Source: Akkermansia muciniphila (GTDB taxonomy: Bacteria > Verrucomicrobiota > Verrucomicrobiia > Verrucomicrobiales > Akkermansiaceae). From it: a stretch of 41,835 nucleotides of DNA. Shown piece by piece: positions 28,086-36,872 of the stretch. The notes beneath the pieces are model-generated. The model was given only the letters and a program-made list of their open reading frames with translations. It was not told the DNA's origin and searched no databases. The stretch is taken from contig CAMCUY010000009.1 of NCBI GenBank assembly GCA_945879075.1, positions 1 through 41,835 of the forward strand. The letters are read 5' to 3'. Every line of letters begins with the position of its first letter. Within the stretch, counting starts at the first letter, position 1. The translations under genes and the position numbers were made by a program.

Positions 28086-28244
28086 AATTGTGAAGTCAGC
28101 CAACAAATCCTCGCCCGCATCCTGGCTGGGCGCTGGGGGGTAACCGTGGATTTCAAAGGCCCGGTCGTCTTCCTCGCCAGCGAAGCCTCCCGCTATGTCC
28201 ACGGCGAGATCCTCGTCGTCGATGGCGGCTGGATGGGCAGGTGA
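28086..28244 (+). pseudogene. C-terminal remnant of a short-chain dehydrogenase/reductase
   Basis: Forward codons read [13 protein letters not shown], then [31 protein letters not shown] and a TGA at 28242-28244. This is the hallmark SDR C-terminus (RIPxGRWGxPED..G..VFLAS.AS.YVxG..L.VDGG), closest to gluconate/KduD-type dehydrogenases. The Rossmann N-terminus and catalytic YxxxK are absent, and no start codon or ribosome-binding site is present. The remnant ends 12 bases before the bioD stop. Confidence 0.8.
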
Positions 28245-28256
28245 AACCGAGGGCGG

Positions 28257-28886
28257 CTAGAGTTTGAGAAACGCGTCAGCGTCGAGGAAATCCTGGCCGT
28301 AGATCAGGTGGTCTAGCAGGGGCACTCCGGTGAGGTCCTCGACCACGCCTTTGTTCGTGATCATGGCGGTGTCCATCTCGTCCTCAAGCTGGTTGAGGAC
28401 GATGCCGGCGCAGACGAGCCCTCTCGCGCGGATGGCGTGGACGGTGAGTAAGATGTGGTTGAGCACGCCGAGCTTGTTGCCGGCCACGAGGATGACGGGC
28501 AGTTTCAAATCCGCGGCGAGATCGGACACTCGGTAATTTGCGGCGAGCGGGACTTCCCAGCCGCCTGCGCCTTCGACGAGGACTTGCGCGTGTTTCGCGG
28601 CGAGACGGTGAAATCCGGCGATCAGCTCGGCGGGGTCCACGGTGCGGTTCTCCAACATGCCCGCGACATACGGCGCGACCGGGGTGTTGAGGTGAACCGG
28701 GTTGATTTCATCAAGATCGATCCCACCCGACGCGGCGGATAGAATGGCGGCGTCCTCGCGATCCCCGCAGGCGACGGGCTTGTAACCGACGGCGTCGCGG
28801 CCCTCGTTGCGCAGGGTCTCCAGAATCAGGCGGGTGACGTAGGTTTTGCCGACTCCTGTGTCGGTGCCCGTGATGAAGAAGCTCAT
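28257..28886 (-). CDS. bioD: Dethiobiotin synthase
   Basis: ATP-dependent carboxylase closing the ureido ring of dethiobiotin, the penultimate step of biotin synthesis. The 209 residues match the family. The N-terminal P-loop GTDTGVGKT starts at residue 7, the substrate lysine is in GYKPVACG, and VEGAGGWEVPL holds the metal-binding acidic loop. The start is the ATG at 28884-28886, which leaves the P-loop at its normal position; the 62 open codons upstream are not family-like. It is divergent from nadB with 94 bases between, a likely shared promoter region. No other bio gene is in the window. Confidence 0.9.
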   Translation of the reverse strand: MSFFITGTDTGVGKTYVTRLILETLRNEGRDAVGYKPVACGDREDAAILSAASGGIDLDEINPVHLNTPVAPYVAGMLENRTVDPAELIAGFHRLAAKHAQVLVEGAGGWEVPLAANYRVSDLAADLKLPVILVAGNKLGVLNHILLTVHAIRARGLVCAGIVLNQLEDEMDTAMITNKGVVEDLTGVPLLDHLIYGQDFLDADAFLKL

Positions 28887-28980
28887 GGCCGAGGGTTGGC
28901 GGGCAGAGGAGCGCGGGTCAAGGCGGGCGAATGACAAATTTCCCTTTCCCGTCGGAAATCCGCGTTCATGCTCGCCCCAC

Positions 28981-30594
28981 ATGACAGCAGATTTCCTGGT
29001 GATCGGCGCCGGCATTGCCGGGCTTTCCTTTGCCCTGCGGGCGGCGCGACACGGATCGGTGATCGTGGTCACGAAAGGGGACGCCTATGAGTCCAACACC
29101 GCGTGGGCGCAGGGCGGAATCGCCTCGGTGCTGCCCGAGAGCTTGCGCGATGCCGGGGATTCCGAGGAGTTTCACATCGCCGATACGCTCGATGCCGGTG
29201 CCGGGCTCTGCAAGGAAGCCGCGGTGCGGACGATTATTCACGAAGGCGCGACGACGATCGACGATCTGGTGGATTACGGCGTTTCGTTCGACCGGGAAAA
29301 CGGCCATTTTCAGCTCGGCAAGGAAGGCGGCCACTCGCACCGGCGGATTCTCCATGCCCGCGACACGACCGGCCGCGAGGTGGCGCGCGCGCTCATCGAG
29401 ACGGCGCGCAAGACGCCGAACCTGACTCTGTTGGAAGACCATTTCGTCATCGACCTGATTACTTCGACCAAGCTCGGCGGCGTGGTGGACGACCGGGTGC
29501 TCGGCGCTTACGTGCTTGAAACGAAGACCCACGAGGTGAAGGTCTTCCGCTCCGACCGGGTGATCCTCGCGGCCGGTGGCTGCGGAAAAGTCTATCTCTA
29601 CACCACCAATCCCGACTCGGCGACCGGCGACGGCGTGGCGCTCGGCTGGCGGGCGGGCGCCTCGATCGCGAACATGGAATTCATCCAATTTCACCCGACC
29701 TGTTTCTACAATCCGGGAGCGACCGGTCCCGAGGCGCGCTCGTTCCTCGTCAGCGAGGCGGTGCGCGGAGAGGGCGGAATTCTGATCAACGCGAAGGGCG
29801 AGGACTTCACGAAAAAAATCGATCCGCGCGGCTCACTGGCGCCGCGCGACATCGTGGCCCGGGCCATCGACCGGGAAATCAAGCGCACCGGCGCGCCGTG
29901 TGTCTATCTGGACGTCACCCACAAGCCGAAGGGCTTCATGAAGGAGCGGTTTCCCTATATTTACGACACGCTCATGAAGTTCGGCCTCGACTGCGAGACC
30001 CAGCCGATCCCGGTGGTCCCCGCCGCGCATTACCAATGCGGCGGCGTGCTGACCGACGTGAACGGCAAGACTTCCATCCGCGGGCTGTTCGCGGTGGGCG
30101 AGGTCGGCTGCACCGGCCTGCACGGGGCGAACCGCCTGGCGTCCAACTCGCTGCTGGAAGGCAACGTCGTCGGCCGCCGCGCGCTGGATGAAATGATGCG
30201 GCTCTATCCGCCCGGCAAGGCCGCCACGGTGCCGCCGGAGATTCCCGAGTGGGAGCACGGCGACACCGCGGAGCCGGACGAGCTGGTGGTGATCTATCAC
30301 AATTGGGACGAGATCCGGCGGCTGATGTGGGACTACGTCTCCATCGTCCGCACCGACAACCGCCTGCGCCGGGCCTCGGCGCGCTTGAGGAATCTGAAGA
30401 AGGAGGTCCGCGAGTTCTACTGGGGCCACCGCGTCAACGCGGACATCTTGGAACTGCGGAACCTCGTCGCTGTCGCGGGCCTGATCGTCGAGTGCGCCAC
30501 CCGCCGCAAGGAATCGCGCGGCCTGCATTATACGATGGATCACCCGGAATCCGACGAGCGGCTCTGCACGGATACTGTCCTGCGGAAGTTCTAA
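28981..30594 (+). CDS. nadB: L-aspartate oxidase
   Basis: FAD enzyme that oxidises aspartate to iminoaspartate, the first step of de novo NAD synthesis. The 537 residues match. The FAD-binding GAGIAGLS lies at residues 9-16. Further signatures are SNTAWAQGGI, FIQFHPT, SLAPRDIVARAI (catalytic Arg region), AAHYQCGGV, and GEVGCTGLHGANRLASNSLLE (given in part: GLHGANRLASNSLLE). These distinguish it from fumarate reductase and succinate dehydrogenase flavoproteins mainly by the absent covalent-FAD His and the overall length. The ATG at 28981 is chosen because the FAD motif follows at once. No nadA or nadC is in the window. Confidence 0.92.
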   Translation: MTADFLVIGAGIAGLSFALRAARHGSVIVVTKGDAYESNTAWAQGGIASVLPESLRDAGDSEEFHIADTLDAGAGLCKEAAVRTIIHEGATTIDDLVDYGVSFDRENGHFQLGKEGGHSHRRILHARDTTGREVARALIETARKTPNLTLLEDHFVIDLITSTKLGGVVDDRVLGAYVLETKTHEVKVFRSDRVILAAGGCGKVYLYTTNPDSATGDGVALGWRAGASIANMEFIQFHPTCFYNPGATGPEARSFLVSEAVRGEGGILINAKGEDFTKKIDPRGSLAPRDIVARAIDREIKRTGAPCVYLDVTHKPKGFMKERFPYIYDTLMKFGLDCETQPIPVVPAAHYQCGGVLTDVNGKTSIRGLFAVGEVGCTGLHGANRLASNSLLEGNVVGRRALDEMMRLYPPGKAATVPPEIPEWEHGDTAEPDELVVIYHNWDEIRRLMWDYVSIVRTDNRLRRASARLRNLKKEVREFYWGHRVNADILELRNLVAVAGLIVECATRRKESRGLHYTMDHPESDERLCTDTVLRKF

Positions 30595-30620
30595 TGGTGG
30601 GGGACGTCCATTCCACCTGT

Positions 30621-31850
30621 TCACGCCTCCGTCAGTAATTCTCGGCTGACGCCGCGGAGTGCGAAGATTTTGACCAGCGTTTCCTCGATCAGGTTGTTCG
30701 GGCACGACGCGCCGGCGGTGATGCCCACGGTGACCTGGCGTTCCTCGGAAAACAACCGCGAGTAGTCGGAGCTGCGCTCCTCGCGGTGGTGCAGGTCGTA
30801 GTGGACGATTTCCTCGAGCGACTTGATGCAGGACGCGCCGCGGATGAAGAAGGTCGGCAGTTCGGGCTCGGCGATCTCCACGAGGTGGGCGGTGTTCGAG
30901 CTGTTATAGCCGCCGACGACGAGTAGCAGGTCCATCGGTTTGCGGAGCATTTCGAAAAGCGCGTCCTGTCGTTCCTGGGTCGCGCCGCAGATGGTGTCGA
31001 ACATCTGGAACGCGGCCTCGTTGCCATCGCGGTCGATGGCCGCCTTGCGGAGCCGGCGCTGGATCTCCTCGGTTTCGCTCTTGAGCATGGTCGTCTGGTT
31101 GGCCACGCCGATTTGGCGCAAGTGGATTTCCGGATCGAAGCCCACGGAATGTTCGCCCTGGAAACGTTCCATGAATGCCGCCTTGTCGCCGCCGCTGCGG
31201 ATGAAGTCGCAGACGTAATCCACATCTCCCAGAGTCAGTACGATGAGGTAGTTTCCATCGCCGTTTTCACCGAGCGCGCGTGAGGCGGTGGCACGGGTTT
31301 CCTCGTGGTTGGACTTGCCGTGGATGATCGAGGTGACGCCGTCCTTGGCGTAGCCGCGCACCCGCCGCCAGACTTTCATCACGTCGCCGCAGGTCGTATC
31401 CACCACGTAGCAGCCGCGCTCCTCGACCTTGTCCATGAACACGGTGGGCGCGCCGAAGGCCGGGACGATCACCACGTCGTCCTCCGTCAGGTCGTTGTAG
31501 CTGGCATCCAGCTCCTGCCACGGCAGCGAGACGATGTCCATCTCGCGGAGGTGGCGGTTGACGTCGGGATTGTGGATGATTTCGCCGATCAGGAAAATCC
31601 GGCTTTCCGGGAAAACCCGGCGGGAGGCGTAGGCGAGATCGATCGCCCGCTCGACGCCGTAACAGAAACCGAACTGCTCGGCCAGCAGCACCGTGGTGTT
31701 GCCGACGGTGATCTTTCCGCCGCGGTCGCGGAGTTTCTCGACGATCGAGGAATGGAAATGGACGGCCACCTCGGCGGAGACCCGTTCCATGACGTCCGGG
31801 CGTCGCACGTTGACCCGGGGCTTCTTGGTTTTGTTCGCGGCTTCGCTCAT
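30621..31850 (-). CDS. ispH: 4-hydroxy-3-methylbut-2-enyl diphosphate reductase (LytB), long form
   Basis: Last enzyme of the MEP isoprenoid pathway, releasing IPP and DMAPP from HMBPP with a 4Fe-4S cluster. The cluster cysteines are Cys63 (GFCYGVE), Cys154 (TTCGDV) and Cys288 (TICGAT). IIHNP near 91-95 and GGYNSSNT near 313-320 bind the substrate diphosphate. At 409 residues it is about 90 longer than the E. coli protein, and PAFGAP replaces the usual AHGV; both features belong to the plant/cyanobacterial-type long form. It converges on nadB and is divergent from trpE. The product feeds the prenyl synthase encoded at 12859-13866. Confidence 0.92.
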   Translation of the reverse strand: MSEAANKTKKPRVNVRRPDVMERVSAEVAVHFHSSIVEKLRDRGGKITVGNTTVLLAEQFGFCYGVERAIDLAYASRRVFPESRIFLIGEIIHNPDVNRHLREMDIVSLPWQELDASYNDLTEDDVVIVPAFGAPTVFMDKVEERGCYVVDTTCGDVMKVWRRVRGYAKDGVTSIIHGKSNHEETRATASRALGENGDGNYLIVLTLGDVDYVCDFIRSGGDKAAFMERFQGEHSVGFDPEIHLRQIGVANQTTMLKSETEEIQRRLRKAAIDRDGNEAAFQMFDTICGATQERQDALFEMLRKPMDLLLVVGGYNSSNTAHLVEIAEPELPTFFIRGASCIKSLEEIVHYDLHHREERSSDYSRLFSEERQVTVGITAGASCPNNLIEETLVKIFALRGVSRELLTEA

Positions 31851-31928
31851 CTGCGGGGGGATATAAGCGCGAATCCGGGCGCGACCAACTCATTTCCCTC
31901 CGGGCTTGCCCTACGGAATTTCCGCGCC

Positions 31929-33443
31929 ATGCTCCACCGCCTTGTGAGTTCCATTCCGGTCGAGCCATCTTTAGAAGCCTTCGTTGAGCTGGCGAAGCGG
32001 GGCAATGTCGTGCCCGTTTACACCCAGCTTGCCGCCGACTTCGAGACCCCGTTGTCCGCCTACCTTAAGTTGCGGGATAACCAGCATTCGTTTCTCCTGG
32101 AGAGTGCGGAGAGCGCCGAGAAAGGCGGCCGCTGGTCGATCGTTGGCAGCGGTCCACGGCTGGTTTTTGAAGCCCGGGACAAAAAAATCACCATCCGCGT
32201 GGGCTCGAAATCCCGCTCATTTACCGCTGAGGACGACGTTTTGGCCGCGCTGGAGCGGGAAATGGCACCTTACCAGCCGGTCACCCACGGCGCCCTGCCG
32301 CAGTTTTCCGGCGGGATGGTCGGCTATCTTTCCTATGACGCGGTCCGGCAGTTCGAACCGACGCTGGGCCCGCCGCCGCCGGACGCGCTCGGGATTCCGG
32401 ACGCGATGTTCATGCTGGCGGACACCTTGCTGGTCTTTGATCACCGGCTGCGACGGTTGCAGGTGATCGCGAACGCGTTCATCGATGAATTCGCCACGCC
32501 GAAAGAAGCCTACGACGCCGCCCGCGGCCAGATCGCCGCGATGGTGGAGATCCTCAACCGGCCACTGCATGTCGAGGCGCTCAACGGACTGGTGAAAGTC
32601 GAGCCCGTCGAGGCACGCAGCAACACGACGCAGGAGGAATTTGAAACCATGGTGCGCGAGGGCAAGGAGTTCATCGCCGCCGGGGATATTTTCCAATTCG
32701 TCCCCAGCCAGCGCTTTGAAACCGACTTCGACCGCCCGGCGGTGGATCTCTATCGCGCGTTGCGGCTGGTGAATCCGTCGCCCTACATGTTCATTCTGGA
32801 GCTGGGGGATTTCGCGCTGGTCGGCAGTTCGCCGGAAGTCCACGTGCGCTCGATCCAGGGCCGCATCGACATCCGGCCCATCGCCGGCACCCGCTGGAGA
32901 GGGGAAACCCCCGAGGAGGACGATGCGCTGGCTGCCGAGCTTCTGGCAGACCCGAAGGAGCGCGCCGAGCACCTGATGTTAGTCGATCTCGCCCGCAACG
33001 ACGTGGGCCGCATCGCCAAGCACGGCAAGGTCAGCGTGGATGATTTCATGATCGTCGAGCGATACAGCCACGTCATGCACATCGTCTCCAACGTCTCCGG
33101 CGAGCTCGATCCGTCGCACAGTGCTTACGACGTTCTGCGCGCGACATTTCCCGCGGGCACCGTCAGCGGCGCGCCCAAGATCCGTGCGATGCAGATCATC
33201 AACTCACTGGAGAAAAACAAGCGCTGCGCCTACGCTGGCGCGGTCGGTTATTTCGGTTTCGACGGATCGCACGACTCCTGCATCACGCTCCGCACCTGTC
33301 TGCTCAAGGGCGGCAAGGCCTATGTCCAGGCCGGCGCCGGAGTGGTCGCAGATTCGAATCCGACCTACGAATACGAGGAAACCGTCAACAAGGCGAAGGG
33401 CATGCTCCGCGCCATCGCCCTCGCCAAGACGATGGGCGTCTGA
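31929..33443 (+). CDS. trpE: Anthranilate synthase component I
   Basis: Converts chorismate and ammonia to anthranilate, the first committed step of tryptophan synthesis. A 504-residue protein with the chorismate-binding signatures [56 protein letters not shown] and [12 protein letters not shown]. An N-terminal LLES motif marks the tryptophan feedback site, which favours TrpE over the related PabB. The ATG at 31929 is chosen; the long open frame upstream overlaps ispH antisense. trpG follows 26 bases later. Confidence 0.93.
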   Translation: MLHRLVSSIPVEPSLEAFVELAKRGNVVPVYTQLAADFETPLSAYLKLRDNQHSFLLESAESAEKGGRWSIVGSGPRLVFEARDKKITIRVGSKSRSFTAEDDVLAALEREMAPYQPVTHGALPQFSGGMVGYLSYDAVRQFEPTLGPPPPDALGIPDAMFMLADTLLVFDHRLRRLQVIANAFIDEFATPKEAYDAARGQIAAMVEILNRPLHVEALNGLVKVEPVEARSNTTQEEFETMVREGKEFIAAGDIFQFVPSQRFETDFDRPAVDLYRALRLVNPSPYMFILELGDFALVGSSPEVHVRSIQGRIDIRPIAGTRWRGETPEEDDALAAELLADPKERAEHLMLVDLARNDVGRIAKHGKVSVDDFMIVERYSHVMHIVSNVSGELDPSHSAYDVLRATFPAGTVSGAPKIRAMQIINSLEKNKRCAYAGAVGYFGFDGSHDSCITLRTCLLKGGKAYVQAGAGVVADSNPTYEYEETVNKAKGMLRAIALAKTMGV

Positions 33444-33469
33444 ATTTAAATTTCAAGTTCTCCACCGTC

Positions 33470-34033
33470 ATGCTGCTCATTCTCGATAACTACGATTCCT
33501 TCACCTACAACCTCGTTCAATACTTCGGCGAGCTTGGCGCGGAAATGAAGATTTTCCGCAACGACGTGCTCACGGTGGAGGACGTGAAGGCGCTCAAGCC
33601 CGAGCGTATCTGCATTTCGCCCGGCCCCTGCACGCCGACGGAAGCGGGGATTTCCTGCGAGCTGATCAAAGAGTTAGGCGCGACGATTCCGATCCTCGGC
33701 GTCTGCCTCGGCCACCAGTCCATCGGTCAGGTTTACGGCGGCGACGTGGTCCGCGCCGACCGCCTGATGCACGGCAAGACCTCGCCGATCCACCATTCCG
33801 GCAAGAGCGTTTTCGGCGGAATGCCGAGCCCGTTTGAAGCCACCCGCTATCACTCGCTCATCGTGAAGCGGGAGACTCTACCCGATTGTCTTGAGATCAC
33901 CGCGTGGACCGAGGAAGGCGAGATCATGGGGCTGATGCACAAGGAGCACCCCGTCCACGGCGTCCAGTTCCACCCGGAGTCGATCCTCACGCAGGACGGC
34001 AAGCGGTTGTTGGAGAATTTCCTGAAGTTGTGA
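33470..34033 (+). CDS. trpG: Anthranilate synthase component II (glutamine amidotransferase)
   Basis: Supplies ammonia from glutamine to TrpE. The 187 residues match. The class I amidotransferase triad is the Cys in GVCLGHQ plus His and Glu in VQFHPES; the oxyanion-hole region is ISPGPCTP. N-terminal [13 protein letters not shown] is standard for TrpG/PabA. A protein like this may also serve folate synthesis, as no separate pabA is visible here. It directly follows trpE, forming a trpEG unit, and no trp leader peptide is obvious ahead of trpE. Confidence 0.93.
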   Translation: MLLILDNYDSFTYNLVQYFGELGAEMKIFRNDVLTVEDVKALKPERICISPGPCTPTEAGISCELIKELGATIPILGVCLGHQSIGQVYGGDVVRADRLMHGKTSPIHHSGKSVFGGMPSPFEATRYHSLIVKRETLPDCLEITAWTEEGEIMGLMHKEHPVHGVQFHPESILTQDGKRLLENFLKL

Positions 34034-34041
34034 CCCACTTT

Positions 34042-34093
34042 GCCTGAATCCTCTTCTCACGAAGCTTCGTGATCGAGCGGCGTGGATTCAGGC
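34042..34093. terminator. Nested palindromes between convergent trpG and agmatine deiminase genes
   Basis: Outer arms GCCTGAATCC (34042-34051) and GGATTCAGGC (34084-34093) are perfectly complementary over 10 bp. Inside lies TCACGAAGCTTCGTGA (34057-34072), a perfect 16-bp palindrome. The right outer arm overlaps the last codons of the opposing gene. Neither strand has a T-run, so this is a candidate bidirectional, possibly Rho-independent-like, end point rather than a classic terminator. Confidence 0.5.
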
Positions 34094-35176
34094 TGGCTGC
34101 TGTTGCGAAATGCAGTGCAGGGTGCCGCCTTCCTCAACGAGGTCGAGGCAGTCGATGCCGGTGATTTTGCGATCCGGGAACAACTCGCGGATCATGCCGA
34201 GCGCGCGGTCGTCGTTTTTGGGTTGGCGGAAGGTGGGGACTAACACGCCGCTGTTGACAATGAGGAAATTCACGTAGGACGCGGGCAGCACGGGGAGTCG
34301 CCAGCCGGCCACCTCACAGGCTTCGGGCAAGGGGATTTCCAACACTTCGAAGGCGCGTCCGTTCGGCCCGCTGAAGGCGCGCAGGCGGCTGAGATTTTCG
34401 CCGAGGATGAGTTGGTTCGCCCCGCCGTGGTCGATGCAGGCGAGGAGGGTTTGCGGATCGATGAATCTGGCGAGGTCGTCGATGTGGCCGTCGGTGTCGT
34501 CGCCCTCGATCCCTTGTTTGAGCCAGAGGATTTCCGAGACGCCGAGGCCGTCGCGGAGGTGTTGTTCGATTTGTTCGCGGTCGAGCTTTGGGTTCCGGTT
34601 AGGATTGAGCAACACCGCCTCGGTGGTGAGGAGTTGACCGGCACCGTTGATTTCGATGGCACCGCCTTCGAGAATCATGCCTCCTTTGAAAAGGCGCTTG
34701 CCGAGCGAGGCTGCGATGCGGCCGGGGATCGCGTTGTCCTGGTCCCATGGCGGAAATTTCCCGCCCCACGCGTTGAACTCCCAATCGGTCACCGCCACCT
34801 CGCCCGTCTCGGTGTGCTTCACGAAAATCGGTCCGTGGTCGCGACACCAGACGTCGTTGTGTGGGTGGTCGAAAAGTTGGACGCGCTCCGGCACCGCTTT
34901 GGCCCGGTTGCAGGCGGCGGAGATCGCGGCGTGGTCCGCGTCCGGCGCGTTGATCCGCACCGGCTCGAAGCGCGAGATGGCGGCAGCGATTTCGGCGAAT
35001 TTCGCCCAGATCATCTCGCGCTTGGCCCCGCCCCAGTGGCGCGGATCTTCCACCGGCCAGGAAAGCCACACTGCTTCCTGGGCCGACCATTCGGGGGGCA
35101 TCGAAAATCCAGCGGCGGCAGCAGTCATGGGCGGAAGATGCACGGGGGGAGGCGGTGGAATCCAGCTTTCATTCAT
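34088..35176 (-). CDS. aguA: Agmatine deiminase (peptidyl-arginine deiminase family)
   Basis: Hydrolyses agmatine to N-carbamoylputrescine and ammonia, a route from arginine to putrescine. The 362 residues match. Catalytic residues of the guanidino-group fold are Cys355 in GGTLHCIS, His231 in TDGHIDD, and the acidic pair in NDVWCRDHGP and GDDTDGH. WEFNAWGGK and the EGGAIEINGAG turn are also conserved. The ATG at 35174-35176 has GGAG about six bases before it; Met17 would be a later choice. No aguB follows, so whether the pathway is completed here cannot be seen. Confidence 0.9.
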   Translation of the reverse strand: MNESWIPPPPPVHLPPMTAAAAGFSMPPEWSAQEAVWLSWPVEDPRHWGGAKREMIWAKFAEIAAAISRFEPVRINAPDADHAAISAACNRAKAVPERVQLFDHPHNDVWCRDHGPIFVKHTETGEVAVTDWEFNAWGGKFPPWDQDNAIPGRIAASLGKRLFKGGMILEGGAIEINGAGQLLTTEAVLLNPNRNPKLDREQIEQHLRDGLGVSEILWLKQGIEGDDTDGHIDDLARFIDPQTLLACIDHGGANQLILGENLSRLRAFSGPNGRAFEVLEIPLPEACEVAGWRLPVLPASYVNFLIVNSGVLVPTFRQPKNDDRALGMIRELFPDRKITGIDCLDLVEEGGTLHCISQQQPA

Positions 35177-35276
35177 GTCACTCCGGCAAAAGCGAGGCCG
35201 CGCAAACTTTTTCTCTAAAAGTGACTGATGACTTTTTCTGAAGTTGGTTGGTTTTGTGGTTTGGGCTTGGATTTTG

Positions 35277-35995
35277 TTAGCTTGAAGTGAGGTAGGTTTT
35301 GCCGGTTTTCCATGTCTCGGAGATCTCGATAAGGACGCCGGTGACGAGCCTTAGGAGCGATTCCTCGCTCGGGAAGAGTCCGACGACGTGGGTGCGCTTC
35401 TTGATCTGGCCGTTGACATTCTCGCAGGCATTGGGTGTCCGCAGGCGCCTCCTGTGAGCTTCCGGAAAGGCGAAGACGGCGAGGCCTTCGGGCAGGTTCT
35501 CCTCGGCCCAGGCAGCGAGCTTGGGTTGGCTTTCCGAGTAGGTTTTCACGAAATCATTGAGGCGCTCTGAGGCGTTGAGAATGACCTTGATGTCCGAGGC
35601 GACCTTGCCTTTGAGATGCTCTTTGGTGAGGTGTTCCTGGGCGTTTTTCTGGAGGTGGAAATGGCAGCGCTGCCACGGAGTGCCGTTTAAGGGGGCTTTG
35701 AGCGCCGCTTTCCGGCCGCTGTGGGCATCCGATGTGACGAGATCCGGGATGCCGATACCGCGCTCCTTGAGGCCGGCCAGGAACCCGCGCCACTGGACTT
35801 CCGCCTCGGATAGGGCGCAACTGACTCCGAGGATCACGCGCTTGCCGTCGTCGCGGCGGATGCCGTGGGCGATGAGGGTGCGCAGTCTCGGACAACCCCG
35901 TCGATGCGGACTTTGTGGTAGGTGGCGTCGAGGGTCATGAACGAGATCCCTGGAAGGGGTAAGCGGTCTATCAGCGGCCACTTTGTGACGAAGCA
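35277..35995 (-). pseudogene. IS256-type transposase, 5'-truncated and frameshifted
   Basis: Reverse-strand reading ISFMTLDATYHKVRIDG, VVRDCA and then, in a shifted frame near 35880-35888, LIAHGIRRDDGKRVILG and on to the TAA at 35277-35279. Later IS256/mutator signatures are VTSDAHSGRKAALK, WQRCHFHLQKNAQEHL, RLRTPNACENVNGQIKKR and VVGLFPSEES. One base is missing at the join. About 235 C-terminal residues remain of the roughly 400 usual, and similarity stops near 35995. It cannot make an active transposase. Clear inverted repeats were not found at either end. Confidence 0.85.
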
Positions 35996-36183
35996 TCAGA
36001 AGCATACAGCACTCGTCCTTGAATCGGAGCGGTCTTCAAAAAGGCGGCCGCTTGCTCATAGTCCGTGAATAGCTGCCGATCCAGACCATGCGCCCAGTAA
36101 GCGGAGTGAACCGGGTAAAGCTCCACCAACCTGAGTAAGCCGGTGACAATCGCAAGCGGCTTGCGCCATGGGCCGGCAAACAC
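35971..36183 (-). CDS. Doubtful small open frame next to the IS256 remnant
   Basis: A 70-residue frame with a GTG start reading FAGPWRKPLAIVTGLLRLV and further to SDASSQSGR. The frame is open upstream for about 55 more codons (including a hydrophobic AAAAGISFWILFTEV) without a start. It may be the C-terminal remnant of a membrane protein cut by rearrangement. Its last 25 bases overlap the transposase remnant in another frame. No family recognised. Confidence 0.22.
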   Translation of the reverse strand: MFAGPWRKPLAIVTGLLRLVELYPVHSAYWAHGLDRQLFTDYEQAAAFLKTAPIQGRVLYASDASSQSGR

Positions 36184-36564
36184 CTCAGTGAAGAGAATCC
36201 AGAATGAAATCCCCGCCGCGGCGGCTAAGAGTCTGTCGGGAATTAACGATTTAACAGGCTGAGAATCGGCGGCACGAGTTTTTGAATCTGCCTGAGTTGG
36301 CGTTAAATTGAGAACAGCCCTCCTTAAACCCTCCTTATTGAGACTGGGCGAGTTTCAAGCTCTAAGTTCGACAGGCTGGTTCCGGCGCGCGGACTTCCAC
36401 AAAGAGCGGCAACAGTTCCGCCAGACGGAAAACGGGCACGACCAGCACCACAACCGAGAGGAGAGAGGGCAGCAAACTTGGCGAATCAACAACTGCGACA
36501 CCGTGTTCAACAGTGACAGAAATGTCTTGAGACTGGACGCAAATTTGTGTTATGCAGGATCGCT
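36184..36564. other. 381-bp stretch without a supported gene
   Basis: Open frames on both strands are short and have no family resemblance. A direct repeat CCCTCCTTA occurs at 36318-36326 and 36329-36337 (11-bp period; AAGGAGGG on the reverse strand, but with no start codon behind it). The right end carries a candidate promoter for the 57-residue protein. Confidence 0.4.
36527..36555 (+). promoter_or_regulatory. Candidate promoter of the 57-residue protein gene
   Basis: TTGAGA (36527-36532) and TTATGC (36550-36555) are separated by 17 bases, a sigma-70-like spacing. The -10 match is weak, and the distance to the start codon at 36565 would leave a very short leader. Confidence 0.3.
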
Positions 36565-36738
36565 ATGGAAAAACAAACTAAAACCGTGCAGGCGCTCGCT
36601 GAAGAGCTGGGATTCGATTCAGAAACGATGCACGCTCTGATGATCGAGTTCGCTGTGAAAACCATCCACTGGAACCTCAATACTGAAGTCCATCCGCTCG
36701 AAGCGCTGATACTCGACGCCCGCCCCGGCGACATGTAG
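36565..36738 (+). CDS. Small hypothetical protein, 57 residues
   Basis: ATG at 36565 with AGGA seven bases upstream. The protein begins MEKQTKTVQALAEELGF and looks helical and acidic, with DSETMHALMIEFAVKTIHW in the middle, ending DARPGDM. The spacing of VQALAEELGFDSETMHALM hints at a helix-turn-helix-like pair, but no family is recognised. It lies between the transposase remnant and the tRNA-Phe fragment, thus outside the integrated element as I delimit it. A dedicated ribosome-binding site and promoter-like sequence support expression. Confidence 0.5.
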   Translation: MEKQTKTVQALAEELGFDSETMHALMIEFAVKTIHWNLNTEVHPLEALILDARPGDM

Positions 36739-36830
36739 GGCTGGGGCTTGCACAGCACCTACCCACCAGACTGACGCTGGAATTTTTTAGTTAGGAAAAA
36801 CCAGCCTGCGGTCAAATGGGTTTCAAGAAG

Positions 36831-36872
36831 TGGCCCGAGACGGATTTGAACCGCCGACACGTGAATTTTCAA
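36831..36872 (-). tRNA. 3' half of a tRNA-Phe gene (attachment-site copy, not a complete tRNA)
   Basis: Read on the reverse strand: anticodon loop TTGAAAA (anticodon GAA), 3' anticodon-stem strand TTCAC, variable loop GTGTC, a perfectly formed T arm GGCGG-TTCAAAT-CCGTC (one G-T pair), acceptor strand TCGGGCC and discriminator A. The 5' half is missing: upstream bases do not pair with the anticodon or acceptor strands, and no GGCCCGA or D arm is present. The fragment begins exactly at the anticodon loop, a usual crossover zone for tyrosine recombinases. It lies 176 bases before the integrase gene. CCA is not encoded. Confidence 0.85.

Noticed and set aside
36318..36337. Duplicated CCCTCCTTA, on the reverse strand two strong Shine-Dalgarno-like AAGGAGGG sequences
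   Set aside because: No start codon follows at a usable distance in any frame with a meaningful product; probably a small chance duplication.
36308..36640. 110-residue forward open frame before and over the 57-residue gene
   Set aside because: Composition is unlike the genome's coding pattern and it overlaps the better supported small gene in another frame.
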